DNA from: Sulfitobacter sp.
GTDB lineage: Bacteria; Pseudomonadota; Alphaproteobacteria; Rhodobacterales; Rhodobacteraceae
Direction: 5' to 3'
DNA: 42,614 nucleotides
Assembly (NCBI GenBank): GCA_017854855.1
Contig: JAFMGZ010000010.1
Coordinates: forward strand, 1 to 42,614
Shown piece by piece: positions 1 through 8,793 of this stretch; the stretch's first letter is position 1, and the number at the start of each line of letters is the position of its first letter. A program made the translations under genes and the position numbers. Under the pieces are notes generated by a model that did no database searches, was not told the origin of the DNA, and saw only the letters and a program-made list of their open reading frames with translations.

Positions 1-1010
1 GCATGCACGCCAAGGATCTTTTCACGGCCCTTGATGTCGGGGTTGCCGACAGTCACCTGGCGGTCGAAACGACCGGGGCGCAGCAGGGCTGGGTCCAGAA
101 CGTCCTTGCGGTTGGTGGCGGCGATAATGATCACGCCCTCGTTGGCCTCAAAGCCGTCCATCTCAACCAGCAACTGGTTCAACGTCTGCTCGCGCTCGTC
201 GTTGCCACCGCCGTAGCCTGCGCCACGGTGCCGGCCCACGGCGTCGATTTCGTCGATGAACACGATGCAGGGCGCGTTTTTCTTGGCCTGCTCGAACATG
301 TCGCGCACACGCGATGCACCCACACCCACGAACATCTCGACAAAGTCGGAACCAGAGATGGTGAAGAACGGCACGCCTGCTTCGCCCGCAATGGCACGCG
401 CCAGCAGTGTCTTACCGGTACCGGGAGGGCCCTCAAGCAAAGCGCCCTTTGGGATCTTGCCGCCAAGCCGCGAGAATTTCTGCGGATTGCGCAGGAATTC
501 CACGATCTCTTCCAGCTCTTCCTTGGCCTCATCAATGCCGGCGACATCGTCAAATGTGACGCGGCCATGCTTTTCCGTCAGCATCTTGGCCTTGGATTTA
601 CCAAAGCCCATGGCCCCGCCTTTGCCGCCACCCTGCATGCGGTTCATGAAATAGATCCACACACCGATCAGCAGCACGATGGGCAGCAACGACATCAGAA
701 AGGTCTGGAAACCGGACTGCTGCTGCGGACGGGCCTGCATCGGCACATTGTTGTCGATCAAAAGATTGGTGATTTCTGCGTCCTGCGGCTTGATCGTGAC
801 ATAGTCAACGCCATCCGACTTGCGAAAGCGAACCTGCTCTCCGTCCAGCGTGACATTGCGCACAGCGCCGCTTTCAACATCACCTACGAATTCGGAATAT
901 GTGACCTCATTGCTTTGCAAATTGCCACTTGAACCGCTGAACAGGTTGAAGAGCGCCAGAACCAGCAGCATCAAAACAACCCAGAAGGCGAGATTGCGAA
1001 CATTACCCAA
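1..1010 (-). CDS. ftsH: ATP-dependent zinc metalloprotease FtsH (N-terminal part, cut by window edge)
   Basis: Membrane-anchored AAA+ protease that degrades misfolded and regulatory membrane proteins. The visible 336 codons give two membrane segments (about residues 8-25 and 105-125) flanking a periplasmic domain. The AAA module follows, with Walker A GPPGTGKT, Walker B (IVFIDEID) and the start of the second region of homology ([20 protein letters not shown]). The zinc HEXXH motif would lie beyond position 1 and is not in the window. The start is a TTG at 1008-1010, giving [10 protein letters not shown]; it sits 5-6 bases after a GGAG ribosome binding site, and no in-frame ATG fits better. 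The gene lies about 100 bases downstream of tilS on the same strand, a common alphaproteobacterial order. Identity is very secure; the start is fairly secure. Confidence 0.97.
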   Translation of the reverse strand, partial: MGNVRNLAFWVVLMLLVLALFNLFSGSSGNLQSNEVTYSEFVGDVESGAVRNVTLDGEQVRFRKSDGVDYVTIKPQDAEITNLLIDNNVPMQARPQQQSGFQTFLMSLLPIVLLIGVWIYFMNRMQGGGKGGAMGFGKSKAKMLTEKHGRVTFDDVAGIDEAKEELEEIVEFLRNPQKFSRLGGKIPKGALLEGPPGTGKTLLARAIAGEAGVPFFTISGSDFVEMFVGVGASRVRDMFEQAKKNAPCIVFIDEIDAVGRHRGAGYGGGNDEREQTLNQLLVEMDGFEANEGVIIIAATNRKDVLDPALLRPGRFDRQVTVGNPDIKGREKILGVH

Positions 1011-1109
1011 GGAAAGTCTCCTAAATATTTCGACCATGCCTCTCACGACATGACCTTTTTACACCGCGTTGGTGCCTACGTCCTTAAGATAGAGATGATG
1101 CGCTCAGGT

Positions 1110-2366
1110 TCAATGCGATAATAGTGCGGCAAATAGCGTATCGGGCCCATCCTCAAGCTCTGCCTGCCAATTTTGTCCAAATCCGGCAAGCGGTGCCGAG
1201 ATCAGCGTATCCCCCGACCAGATTGACGGGGTCGACAGCAAAACCACATGTGGGCGTCCTGTCGCGCGCCAATCGGGGCATTGTTCCAGCCCGTCCTGCC
1301 CCAATGCCCGCACGCGCAGGTCTGGCCCATGTGCGGCGGGTGCTGAGGGGATCAGCCGCCAACGACCGTCCCACAGGGCATCGGTATGCGTCACCATATG
1401 GCGGACGGCCTCATATTCACGAAACACCCACAGCCGGGCGGCGATCCGGCGAATGTGGCAGCCGTCCAGCGTACCGGCCTGCCCCTTGGACAATGCCGCG
1501 CGCACTGTGGCGACTGCATTGCGCCGTGGGCCGTGGTCTGACCCGCTGACCCAGCTGACCGCTTTGACAATCAGCCGGCGCTGGATTTCATCGGGTTGCA
1601 ACCGCAAGATCGTCTCATCCAGCACAACGGCACCTGAATTGATGGATGTACATTGCTTGGCCGCCAGAAACGCCTGCCATTCCAACGCGCGCCGTGCCTC
1701 GGACAGATGTTCCGCGACTTCGGACAGCGCATCTGCGTCGATCCCCAAATCAGACAGAACCTCCAGAGCTTTGCGGGCCTTGATCCGGTCAAAGCGTTCG
1801 TCCTCGTTGCTGGGATCATCGATCCATTCGATATCATGCGCCTCAAGGTAGGCCTGCAATGTCTTGCGCCGGGTGCGCAGCAAGGGCCGCACCCAGACGA
1901 TACCGTCGCGGACACTGCGGTGCTGCATGCCTGACAGACCATCGACACCGGCACGCCGCGCGATCCGCATCAGGACCGTTTCGGCCTGATCATCCACAGT
2001 ATGGCCCACCGCAATGGTCGTGATTTCGTTTTCGCGGGCCCAATCGGCCATCTTGGAATACCGTGCATCCCGTGCGGCCTGTTGCAGATTGCCCTTGCCG
2101 CTCCAGTCTTGCCAGACCAGCGTGTCATGCTGCACACCGATCTGATTGCAATGCCGCTCCACGGTGGCGGCTTCGTCGGCGGCTTCCTTGCGCAAACCGT
2201 GGTTCACGGTGACCGCCCGCAATTCGATGTTCTGAACCTTACAAAATTCGCTGAGCAGGTGCAAAAGCGCCATTGAATCGCTGCCACCGGATACCGCGAC
2301 CCCCATGATCTGCGGGGGATGGGGCAGGAAAGCCTCTGAAACATATTTCGGGAGGCGTCCGGGCAT
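1110..2366 (-). CDS. tilS: tRNA(Ile)-lysidine synthase TilS
   Basis: Cytoplasmic ATP-dependent enzyme that attaches lysine to C34 of the CAU-anticodon tRNA-Ile so that it reads AUA codons. The N-terminal PP-loop is clear (AVSGGSDSMALLHLL, signature SGGSDS at residues 26-31), followed by the family's VNHGLR, HTVDDQAET and RPLL segments. At 418 residues it has the usual length of alphaproteobacterial TilS, with a weakly conserved C-terminal half. The ATG at 2366 lies 2 bases downstream of the cpoB stop codon, so the two genes are probably cotranscribed and possibly translationally coupled. This gene is essential in most bacteria. Nothing looks damaged. Confidence 0.95.
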   Translation of the reverse strand: MPGRLPKYVSEAFLPHPPQIMGVAVSGGSDSMALLHLLSEFCKVQNIELRAVTVNHGLRKEAADEAATVERHCNQIGVQHDTLVWQDWSGKGNLQQAARDARYSKMADWARENEITTIAVGHTVDDQAETVLMRIARRAGVDGLSGMQHRSVRDGIVWVRPLLRTRRKTLQAYLEAHDIEWIDDPSNEDERFDRIKARKALEVLSDLGIDADALSEVAEHLSEARRALEWQAFLAAKQCTSINSGAVVLDETILRLQPDEIQRRLIVKAVSWVSGSDHGPRRNAVATVRAALSKGQAGTLDGCHIRRIAARLWVFREYEAVRHMVTHTDALWDGRWRLIPSAPAAHGPDLRVRALGQDGLEQCPDWRATGRPHVVLLSTPSIWSGDTLISAPLAGFGQNWQAELEDGPDTLFAALLSH

Positions 2367-2368
2367 GG

Positions 2369-3211
2369 TCAGCTACAGCCAATCATATTGCGTTGCTCGG
2401 TGGCCTGTGCGGCGGCAGCATCGGTGGGAAAACGGACACCGACCTCGGCCAGCGTCACGCAGGCCTCTTGGGTCTGGCCCAGCTTACCCAGCGCGCGGCC
2501 CAGTTCAAAGAGCGCCTGTGGTGCCATCGGTCCTTCGGGGGCACCGCTAAAGCTGGCCAGGAACGCCCGTGCCGCCTCGCGGATATCGCCCAGCTGGCTT
2601 AGTGCGTCGCCACGGCGCAATTCAGCTTCGGCCGCTAACGGACCACCCGGATAGGTCTGATTGAAGGTCGCAAAGAGGTCAGCGGCGGTGCGAAAGTCAC
2701 CAGATGCGAGCGCCTCCTGCGCCCGCTTGAAATCGGCCTCTTCGCCCACAGCAAGGGAGGCTTGGCCCGTTGGGGTAGAGGGCGCAGTCAGCCCCGCCGC
2801 CACGGACGTCTGTTCCGCACCACCCAATGTCGTGGTCTGCCCAAGGTTCGATACATCGCCGCCCTCAAGCTCGACCAGACGGAATTCCAGATCCCCGATC
2901 CGCGTCGTGCCATCGGCGACGATGCGGTTGATGCGGTTCTCCAGCTCTTCGGTCTTGGAGGTCAGGCGCTGCAGCTCGCTCTCCATGGTGTTGACCCGGT
3001 CCAAGACGGACGCACCCGCAGTGCTGACACCGGCACCGCCAGTTGTGGACAGTTCACGCCGCAGTTTTTGGACCTCGACAAAGAGCATGGTCAGCTCCTG
3101 CCGGACATCCGCAAGCGTCTGATCGGCCTGCGCCTGATCGGTTTGCGCCAAAGCTGAAATGGGGCCGACCAGCAGCCCCACAATCATAGCGAAAAGAAAA
3201 CGTTTTTTCAT
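2369..3211 (-). CDS. cpoB: Tol-Pal system protein CpoB (YbgF)
   Basis: Periplasmic protein that links the Tol-Pal machine to peptidoglycan synthesis during division. The 280-residue product starts MKKRFLFAMIVGLLVG, a signal peptide likely cleaved after ALA near residue 20. A coiled-coil segment rich in E, Q, L and R follows (about 25-110), then a low-complexity linker, then C-terminal TPR-like repeats (ADFKRAQEAL..FRTAADLFATF..YPGGPLAAEA..LGD..EAARAF). The start was set at ATG 3211, preceded by AAGGA; the open frame runs further upstream but that extension has no signal peptide and would overlap pal. It lies 14 bases after the pal stop, the normal last gene of a tol-pal operon. Confidence 0.92.
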   Translation of the reverse strand: MKKRFLFAMIVGLLVGPISALAQTDQAQADQTLADVRQELTMLFVEVQKLRRELSTTGGAGVSTAGASVLDRVNTMESELQRLTSKTEELENRINRIVADGTTRIGDLEFRLVELEGGDVSNLGQTTTLGGAEQTSVAAGLTAPSTPTGQASLAVGEEADFKRAQEALASGDFRTAADLFATFNQTYPGGPLAAEAELRRGDALSQLGDIREAARAFLASFSGAPEGPMAPQALFELGRALGKLGQTQEACVTLAEVGVRFPTDAAAAQATEQRNMIGCS

Positions 3212-3225
3212 TTTTCCTTGGGTCC

Positions 3226-3750
3226 TTAGCTTGTCAGGCCTCCGGCCAGAACAGTAACCGCCCGGCGGTTTTTGGCGTAACAAGCTTCATTTGAACAAAT
3301 TTCGATCGGGCGTTCCTTGCCATAGCTGACCACGCGCAGACGCGCAGGCGACACACCCTGCGACACTAGGTATTCCTGTGCGGCATTGGCGCGCCGCGCA
3401 CCTAGTGCAAGGTTGTATTCGCGTGTGCCCTGCTCATCCGCGTGACCTTCGATCACGGCCTGATAGTCGGTATTGGCCATCAGCCACTGCGCCTGTGCGG
3501 CCAATGTGGCCTGCCCAGTTGGCGTGAGCGTGGATTGGTCCACATCAAACAGCACCCGGTCACCGACGGATTGCTGAAAGAAGGCCGTTGAAGTCGGGTC
3601 ATTCGCGCTGCCCGGCACGATGCTGCCGTTCACGCCCGCACCATAGGTGCCATCCGCGCCCAGCCCGTCAGAGCCAAAGCGATTTGGGTTGGTACAGGCT
3701 GTCACGGCCAAGGCCGCAATCAACAGGCCGCTGGTCATAAATCGTTTCAT
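3226..3750 (-). CDS. pal: Peptidoglycan-associated lipoprotein Pal
   Basis: Outer-membrane lipoprotein that binds peptidoglycan through an OmpA-like domain and completes the Tol-Pal bridge. The N terminus is a lipoprotein signal peptide with lipobox VTAC, so the lipidated cysteine is residue 19. A Gly/Ser-rich linker precedes the OmpA_C domain, whose landmark segments are visible (VLFDVDQSTLTPTGQ, IEGHADEQGTREYNLALGARRA, RLRVVSYGKERP). Length (174) is typical. It is preceded by about 98 bases separating it from tolB, in which no clear terminator is seen. Confidence 0.96.
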   Translation of the reverse strand: MKRFMTSGLLIAALAVTACTNPNRFGSDGLGADGTYGAGVNGSIVPGSANDPTSTAFFQQSVGDRVLFDVDQSTLTPTGQATLAAQAQWLMANTDYQAVIEGHADEQGTREYNLALGARRANAAQEYLVSQGVSPARLRVVSYGKERPIEICSNEACYAKNRRAVTVLAGGLTS

Positions 3751-3848
3751 TTAGGGTTCGCCTCTTGGTGTGGGTCGTTTTTCATTATGCGGCTGCCTTA
3801 TCACATGCAGGGGTTGTTGGGAACTCTCAGCTGAACTGCGCCGCCAGA

Positions 3849-5177
3849 TCACTGCAAAGGGGACCATGACGGATCAGATCCGCCCGAAGGTGTGGTCACC
3901 GGACGCAGGTTGCGGCCCGAAATATCAACGGAATACAGGGTCGAGGAACCGCTGGCCCCTTGGGTTTCGCGCGCAAACATGATCACGCGGCCATTGGGTG
4001 CCCATGTGGGACCTTCGTCAAGGAACGATGCTGTGAGCAAACGCTCTTGTGAGCCGTCAAGGCGCATCACCCCGATGTGGAAACGGCCCTTGTTCTGTTT
4101 GGTAAAGGCCACCAGATCGCCGCGCGGGGACCATACGGGCGTGCCGTACCGCCCCTCGCCAAAGGAAATGCGCTGCGCCTCGCCGCCGGTGACGGGCATG
4201 ACATAAAGCTGCTGTGTGCCCGATCTGTCGCTTTCAAACACGATCCGCGTGCCATCCGGCGAATAGCTGGGCGCGGTTTCGATCGCCGGGGTATTGGTCA
4301 GCCGCAAGGATTGACCCGTCGTGATGTCCATCGAATAGATGTCGGTATTGCCGCCTTGGGTCAGCGAATAGACAACCGTCTGCCCATTGGGCGCAAAGCG
4401 CGGGGCAAAGCTCATCGTGCCCTCGGCACTTTCCAGCACCCGGCGCTGGACCGACCCGATATCCAGCACGTAGATGCGCGGAAAGCCGCTTTCATAACTG
4501 GTATACAGCACCCTGTCCCCCGAAGGTGAGAACCGCGGAGCCAGCACAATGGCGTTAGAATCAGTGAGGTATTGGACGTTGGCACCGTCATAATCCATGA
4601 TCGCCAACCGTTTCTTGCGATCATCCTTGGGACCGGTTTCAGAGACATAGACGACGCGGCTGTCAAAATACGGCCCCTCGCCGGTGATGCGGGTGTAGAC
4701 GGCATCAGCCACCTTATGCGCCATGCGACGCCAGCCATCCACCGTGCCGGAAAACTGCAACCCGCTGCCCAACTCCGCCCCCGAGAACACATCATAAAGG
4801 CGGAACTTCACGTTCAGGCTGTTGCCCTCGACCGAGACTGCGCCGGTCACAAGAGCCTGGGCATTGATGGCTTTCCAATCGGCGAATTGCACGGGTGCAT
4901 TAAAATTCGTCACCGAAGAAATATAGGAGGTGGCCGGAATTTCCCGGAACAACCCCGTGCCGATCAGATCAGCGGCAACCACACGTGCCAGATCGTTGGC
5001 CATTTGCCCTGCCTGCGCATTCTCTGGCTGGAAATTGGGCACCGCAAAGGGCAAAGGCTCAATGATCGCCTCGTCAATGATGATCCGCAGCGGTTCTTGC
5101 GCCTGCGCCCCCGTGGTCAGGGTCGCGCCTAAGATCACGCTCAGGCAAAGCCAAATGCTCAAAAACAACGGTCTCAT
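3849..5177 (-). CDS. tolB: Tol-Pal system beta-propeller protein TolB
   Basis: Periplasmic beta-propeller protein that interacts with Pal, cycling under control of TolA. The 442-residue product has a Sec signal peptide (about residues 1-26, ending GAQAQ), an N-terminal alpha/beta domain (to about 165) and a six-bladed propeller made of repeats of the form LTxxxx(I/E)xAPxxSPDGxxIxFxSDRSG. One full copy ([20 protein letters not shown]) is easily read. Start ATG 5177 gives the signal peptide directly. It lies between tolA and pal in the conserved order; the 145-base gap after tolA could hold an internal promoter, but no convincing -35/-10 pair was identified. Confidence 0.96.
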   Translation of the reverse strand: MRPLFLSIWLCLSVILGATLTTGAQAQEPLRIIIDEAIIEPLPFAVPNFQPENAQAGQMANDLARVVAADLIGTGLFREIPATSYISSVTNFNAPVQFADWKAINAQALVTGAVSVEGNSLNVKFRLYDVFSGAELGSGLQFSGTVDGWRRMAHKVADAVYTRITGEGPYFDSRVVYVSETGPKDDRKKRLAIMDYDGANVQYLTDSNAIVLAPRFSPSGDRVLYTSYESGFPRIYVLDIGSVQRRVLESAEGTMSFAPRFAPNGQTVVYSLTQGGNTDIYSMDITTGQSLRLTNTPAIETAPSYSPDGTRIVFESDRSGTQQLYVMPVTGGEAQRISFGEGRYGTPVWSPRGDLVAFTKQNKGRFHIGVMRLDGSQERLLTASFLDEGPTWAPNGRVIMFARETQGASGSSTLYSVDISGRNLRPVTTPSGGSDPSWSPLQ

Positions 5178-5322
5178 GTGATCTGCATCCTTTCGGGAAT
5201 GGTCTGGGCGGTAGTGTCGCGGGTTTGGGCCGACGTTTTCAGGGGAATAATAGCCGTCCCCGCACCGTCTGCGCCGGTGAGCCTATGCGCAAGAGCGCGT
5301 CTGGGGATCATGCTGGCCTGTT

Positions 5323-6444
5323 TCATCTCATTCCCATCTTGCGCGGATCAAAGGTCATTTCGATGCTCTGCCACTGGCCAAATTTCTCTGGCGGCAGGTT
5401 AAATCCACGCGATCCGCACAGGATAATCGCCCGGCGCGCCGAATCAAATACCCTTCGCGCGGCATCATCTGATCCGCCCGATGCGCTGATCATGCGGATC
5501 GTGTCATTCTGGGGCGTACCGTTCTGGTTCATGCTGACGCTGATCACCACGGTGGTCCCCAAACTCTCGGTGGAAAGCGAGCCGATGTTCCAGCATTGCG
5601 AAACGGCGACGCGCAACGCGTCCTTCTCTCCGGCAGAAAGCGGCGGGCCGCTGGGGGCCGCAACCGGCTGCTGCGCCGCCGAGAGGGCCGCCAGAACATC
5701 GTCATTGTTCACCGGTTGCGTGTTGGCCTGTGCTGCTGGCTCAGGATTTGGCGTGTTCGGGGTCTGCGGTGCGGGGGCGGCTGCCTGCTGCACCGGCGGG
5801 GCTGGCCTGCGCCCGGGCGGGCGGGCGGAGGCCGCAGGGGACGCTGTCGCTTCGGTCACGATCTCGGATGTGGCTTCAGGGGGTGCCGTGGCCTCTTGGG
5901 TTTCGCGCTCCACGGTCTCACCCGTGGTGTCGGGGGCGATGGCCTGTTGCTCTACCGGGTCGGGCGTGGCTTCGGGGTCGGGCTGTGCGACAGGCTCCGG
6001 GGCTACACGCTCTACCGGACGGGGGGCCGCTTGCGGTGCAATCTGCGGCACCAAGACGGCAATATCGCCCACCGGCTCTTGCAACTCGGGGGGGGTGTCA
6101 TCGACCCTTGTCTCGGGCGGTAGTGCCTGTTCTGTGACAACGGGCGCGGCATCCTCGGGGGGCGTTTGCGTTTGCAACGGGGCGGGCTGTTCAATGGCCC
6201 GATCCGGCGTCGAGGTCACGTCGGGCTGCTGCGGGCTGACCTCGGGATCAAGGGGCTGTGCCACCTCTGTCACCTGCTGGGGCGGCTGTGCTGCTGCGAC
6301 CATGGCATCAAAATCAGCCCCCGAAATGACGGAAACTTCGGTCATCTCAAAGGGTTCGGGTTCGGGTGTGAACAACCCGCCCAGCAGCATCCAGCCAATC
6401 AGCGCCAGATGCCCCGCCCCAGAAATATATTGCCCTATATGCAA
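5323..6444 (-). CDS. tolA: TolA-like inner-membrane protein of the Tol-Pal system
   Basis: Inner-membrane protein that couples TolQR energy to TolB/Pal. Of 373 residues, about 8-25 form a single membrane anchor. Residues 45-250 are a long Pro/Ala/Gln/Glu/Thr-rich stalk of low complexity, and the last 110 residues form a globular TolA/TonB-C-like domain (VSQCWNIGSLSTE..VVISVSMNQNG). The stalk is Pro-rich rather than the Ala/Lys/Glu helix of enterobacterial TolA, as is usual in Rhodobacterales. The start appears to be TTG at 6444, three bases after the tolR stop and about 9 bases after a GGGGA sequence; no upstream alternative exists without entering tolR. Identity rests on operon position plus architecture. 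Confidence 0.88.
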   Translation of the reverse strand: MHIGQYISGAGHLALIGWMLLGGLFTPEPEPFEMTEVSVISGADFDAMVAAAQPPQQVTEVAQPLDPEVSPQQPDVTSTPDRAIEQPAPLQTQTPPEDAAPVVTEQALPPETRVDDTPPELQEPVGDIAVLVPQIAPQAAPRPVERVAPEPVAQPDPEATPDPVEQQAIAPDTTGETVERETQEATAPPEATSEIVTEATASPAASARPPGRRPAPPVQQAAAPAPQTPNTPNPEPAAQANTQPVNNDDVLAALSAAQQPVAAPSGPPLSAGEKDALRVAVSQCWNIGSLSTESLGTTVVISVSMNQNGTPQNDTIRMISASGGSDDAARRVFDSARRAIILCGSRGFNLPPEKFGQWQSIEMTFDPRKMGMR

Positions 6445-6447
6445 GGG

Positions 6448-6927
6448 TCAGTTCCCCGATGTATCGCTGCCATCAAGCGACGGCCCACCAATGTCTGTCA
6501 CCAGACCAATATTGGAAAAACCACCCGCATTCAGCGCCCCCATCACCTCCATCACAGACGCATAGGGCACAGCCCCATCCGCCCGTAGGAAAACCCGGTC
6601 ACTGGTCCGCTCGGCGGCGATGCCGCGCAGCCGCGTGACCAGCTGGCCGCGCTCCACCGGCGTGGTCTGGATCTGCACCTCACCCTGCGCCGTGACCGTC
6701 ACGGTCAGTGGCTCCTCTTGTTCCGTGGGCAAGGCACCAGCAGCGGATTTGGGCAATTCAACGGGCACCCCCACCGTCAACAACGGGGCCGCCACCATGA
6801 AGATGATCAGCAAAACCAACATCACGTCCACAAAAGGGGTTACGTTGATCTCTGCCATCGGCTGCGCACGGCCGCGCCTGCGCCCCCGCCCGCCGCCTGA
6901 TTGCTTTTTGATGCCACCCGCGCCCAT
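6448..6927 (-). CDS. tolR: TolR, ExbD/TolR-family proton-channel subunit
   Basis: Inner-membrane partner of TolQ that converts proton motive force into movement of TolA. An Arg/Gly-rich cytoplasmic N terminus (1-24) is followed by the family signature AEINVTPFVDVMLVLLIIFMV. It contains the single membrane helix with the proton-carrying aspartate (D34 here, matching D23 of the E. coli protein). The rest is the periplasmic ExbD fold. ATG 6927 lies 3 bases after the tolQ stop, and the stop lies 3 bases before the tolA start: a tightly packed operon. Confidence 0.95.
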   Translation of the reverse strand: MGAGGIKKQSGGGRGRRRGRAQPMAEINVTPFVDVMLVLLIIFMVAAPLLTVGVPVELPKSAAGALPTEQEEPLTVTVTAQGEVQIQTTPVERGQLVTRLRGIAAERTSDRVFLRADGAVPYASVMEVMGALNAGGFSNIGLVTDIGGPSLDGSDTSGN

Positions 6928-6930
6928 GGC

Positions 6931-7626
6931 TCAGCTGTCCAACTGACGGCTGAGAATGGTGGCAAATTCATCGGCAAAGGCTTCTTGCGTACCAATCAGC
7001 CGCTCACTGTCCGCGTTCAGCTTGTTATAGAAGATCACCGCCGGGATCGCCGCCAGCAGCCCCAGCCCCGTGGCCAACAAGGCCTCGGCGATGCCGGGGG
7101 CCACAACAGCCAGGTTGGTGTTTTGCTGCTCTGCAATCTCGATAAAGGCATGCATGATCCCGATCACCGTCCCGAACAGACCAATGAACGGGGTAGAGGA
7201 TCCGACCGTGGCCAGCACCGTCAGCCCCTTTTGCAGCCGGTCTGCCTCCTTGGCGATGGCTACATCCATGCTGCGGTCAATCCGCGCGGTGGCCCCGGGG
7301 ATCAGCCCGCCATCCTCGCGGTGCGACCGCCGCCATTCGCTCATGCCGGCGGCAAAGACCTTTTCGGACGCCCCCTCCGGCTCGGCACCGATCTGGTCAA
7401 ACAGACCGTCCAGCGGCTCTCCTGACCAAAAGGCGCGGTCAAACCTGTCGGCTTCGGCCTTTGCGGCCCGGTACTGGATCGTCTTTTGAATGATAATGGA
7501 CCACGACCAAAAGGACGAGATGACCAGCATGACCATCACAAGTTTGACCGTCAGCGTCGCACGCGCAAACAATCCCCACATGGAGAAATCAATCTCCTTG
7601 GCCAATGCCAGCGTCTCTGCTTCCAT
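6931..7626 (-). CDS. tolQ: TolQ, MotA/TolQ/ExbB-family proton-channel subunit
   Basis: Inner-membrane channel protein of the Tol-Pal motor. The 231-residue product shows the three expected membrane helices: about 25-50 (TVKLVMVMLVISSFWSWSII), about 135-165 (VLATVGSSTPFIGLFGTVIG) and about 175-200 (ALLATGLGLLAAIPAVIFYN). Helices 2 and 3 carry the family's conserved Thr/Gly/Pro pattern around the proton path. A 115-base gap separates it from ybgC upstream. That gap contains a small palindrome (gctca-tt-tgagc, 7688-7699) and may hold a promoter for the tol genes, but none could be fixed with confidence. Confidence 0.96.
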   Translation of the reverse strand: MEAETLALAKEIDFSMWGLFARATLTVKLVMVMLVISSFWSWSIIIQKTIQYRAAKAEADRFDRAFWSGEPLDGLFDQIGAEPEGASEKVFAAGMSEWRRSHREDGGLIPGATARIDRSMDVAIAKEADRLQKGLTVLATVGSSTPFIGLFGTVIGIMHAFIEIAEQQNTNLAVVAPGIAEALLATGLGLLAAIPAVIFYNKLNADSERLIGTQEAFADEFATILSRQLDS

Positions 7627-7741
7627 AATCCCGCTCTTTTTTGCGCCGCACAGGGCGGCAAACTGCCTCTCGGCCCCTGTTATCGAGGCTCATTTGAGCA
7701 AAATCTATCGAAGAACAAGCGCGAAAGCTAGGGGATTGGCG

Positions 7742-8140
7742 TTATTGCGCCGGATCAATCAATTGTGAGCGAAGTTTTGCTGGCAGGCGCGTGGGCTTGC
7801 CCGCGGTTGTCATGCAGACGGCCGTCACCTTGGCACGGAAAATGACGTCATCCCCCAGCAGGACCTCCTGGTCGAACATCCATCTCACCGCCCCCTTGGC
7901 GTGATGCGTCGTGCGCACCTCCAACCTGTCGCCAAACCGCGCGGTTCCCAAATAATCGGCCTCGACCCGGGTAATCACAAAAACGATATCCTCATCGCGC
8001 ATGGCGCGTTGGTCCACGCCCAGGATCTCGACGATATCCGACCGGGCGCGCTCGATATATTTGAGGTAATTGGCATAATAGACGATCCCCGCCATATCCG
8101 TGTCTTCATAAAAGATACGTACCGCAAACCTGTGGCTCAT
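7742..8140 (-). CDS. ybgC: YbgC-type acyl-CoA thioesterase (tol-pal associated, hotdog fold)
   Basis: Small 4-hydroxybenzoyl-CoA-type hotdog thioesterase, normally first gene of the tol-pal operon and associated with the inner membrane and phospholipid metabolism. The signature YEDTDMAGIVYYANYLKYIERARSD is clear, with the catalytic aspartate at D15 (matching D18 of E. coli YbgC). The histidine present two residues before the conserved Asn-Tyr region in E. coli (VYHA) is tyrosine here (VYYA). To my recollection this is usual in alphaproteobacterial members. Length 132 is normal. Its ATG overlaps the stop codon of the preceding unknown gene by four bases (ATGA, 8137-8140). Confidence 0.93.
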   Translation of the reverse strand: MSHRFAVRIFYEDTDMAGIVYYANYLKYIERARSDIVEILGVDQRAMRDEDIVFVITRVEADYLGTARFGDRLEVRTTHHAKGAVRWMFDQEVLLGDDVIFRAKVTAVCMTTAGKPTRLPAKLRSQLIDPAQ

Positions 8141-8766
8141 TGGGTCACCTCGATCCGCGCCGCCAACCGCAAGGCATGCGACGCATCGCGCGCCGCCACG
8201 GGCAGAACCGGATCATAGGCGGCCCGGATCAATCCGGCCACATCCGGACGCAAGACCGCAACCTCGCCCGCCACCATCAAAGGCGACTGATCCTGAAACG
8301 CACTGTCCGACCACAACAAGATAGACTGCACAATCTGGCTCAGCGCCAGCGTCTGGGCCGGCACATCGCTCAAATGCTTGTCCATGCATAAAAACACGAA
8401 ACAGGCCTTGATGGCCCCTTTGTCATCAAAACGGAAAAACCGGTACTGATTGGCCCCCACCTTCTGCAGCCGGCCCACCAAAGGGGCCAGATCCGGCACC
8501 AACCGGTCCATTCCCGGCACCTCCAGCAATTCGGCCCAGTCGGTGAAAAAGAACATCATCAGGTTCGACCCCAATTCCGCATCCATCTCCCCCATATCAT
8601 GGCCCGCCAATTGACAGGTCGTATCAATGGCAGCTTTGACCACGGCCAGCGTGGCATCATCCACCCCAAAGACCACCGGGCAGATCGGCCGCCCCCAGCG
8701 CGCAAAAACAAAGCTCCCATCCGCCCTGGTGAACAAATCCTCAATCTCTACCACATCCATCTTCAT
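8137..8766 (-). CDS. Conserved protein of unknown function (209 aa) between ruvB and ybgC
   Basis: I do not recognise a named family. The 209-residue product is soluble (no signal peptide, no membrane segment) and mixed alpha/beta. The N-terminal half has an alternating pattern resembling a small ligand-binding or GAF-like fold (SFVFARWGRPICPVVFGVDD), and the C-terminal half is helical (ALSQIVQSILLWSD). The ATG at 8766 follows AAGGG by 6 bases. It starts 27 bases after ruvB and ends in an ATGA overlap with ybgC, so it is embedded in the ruv-tol run and is very likely expressed with both. The position suggests a housekeeping or envelope-related role, but that is only inference. Confidence 0.8.
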   Translation of the reverse strand: MKMDVVEIEDLFTRADGSFVFARWGRPICPVVFGVDDATLAVVKAAIDTTCQLAGHDMGEMDAELGSNLMMFFFTDWAELLEVPGMDRLVPDLAPLVGRLQKVGANQYRFFRFDDKGAIKACFVFLCMDKHLSDVPAQTLALSQIVQSILLWSDSAFQDQSPLMVAGEVAVLRPDVAGLIRAAYDPVLPVAARDASHALRLAARIEVTQ

Positions 8767-8793
8767 CTTGCCCTTAAACTCACTTCCAACAGC

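Noticed and set aside
5225..6565. 446-codon open frame on the plus strand opposite tolA
   Set aside because: Gly/Ser/Cys/Thr-rich translation of the antisense of the Pro/Ala-rich TolA stalk; no motifs.
7681..7710. tatcga direct repeat around a gctca/tgagc palindrome upstream of tolQ
   Set aside because: The repeats are only six bases and the palindrome five per arm; this could easily arise by chance.
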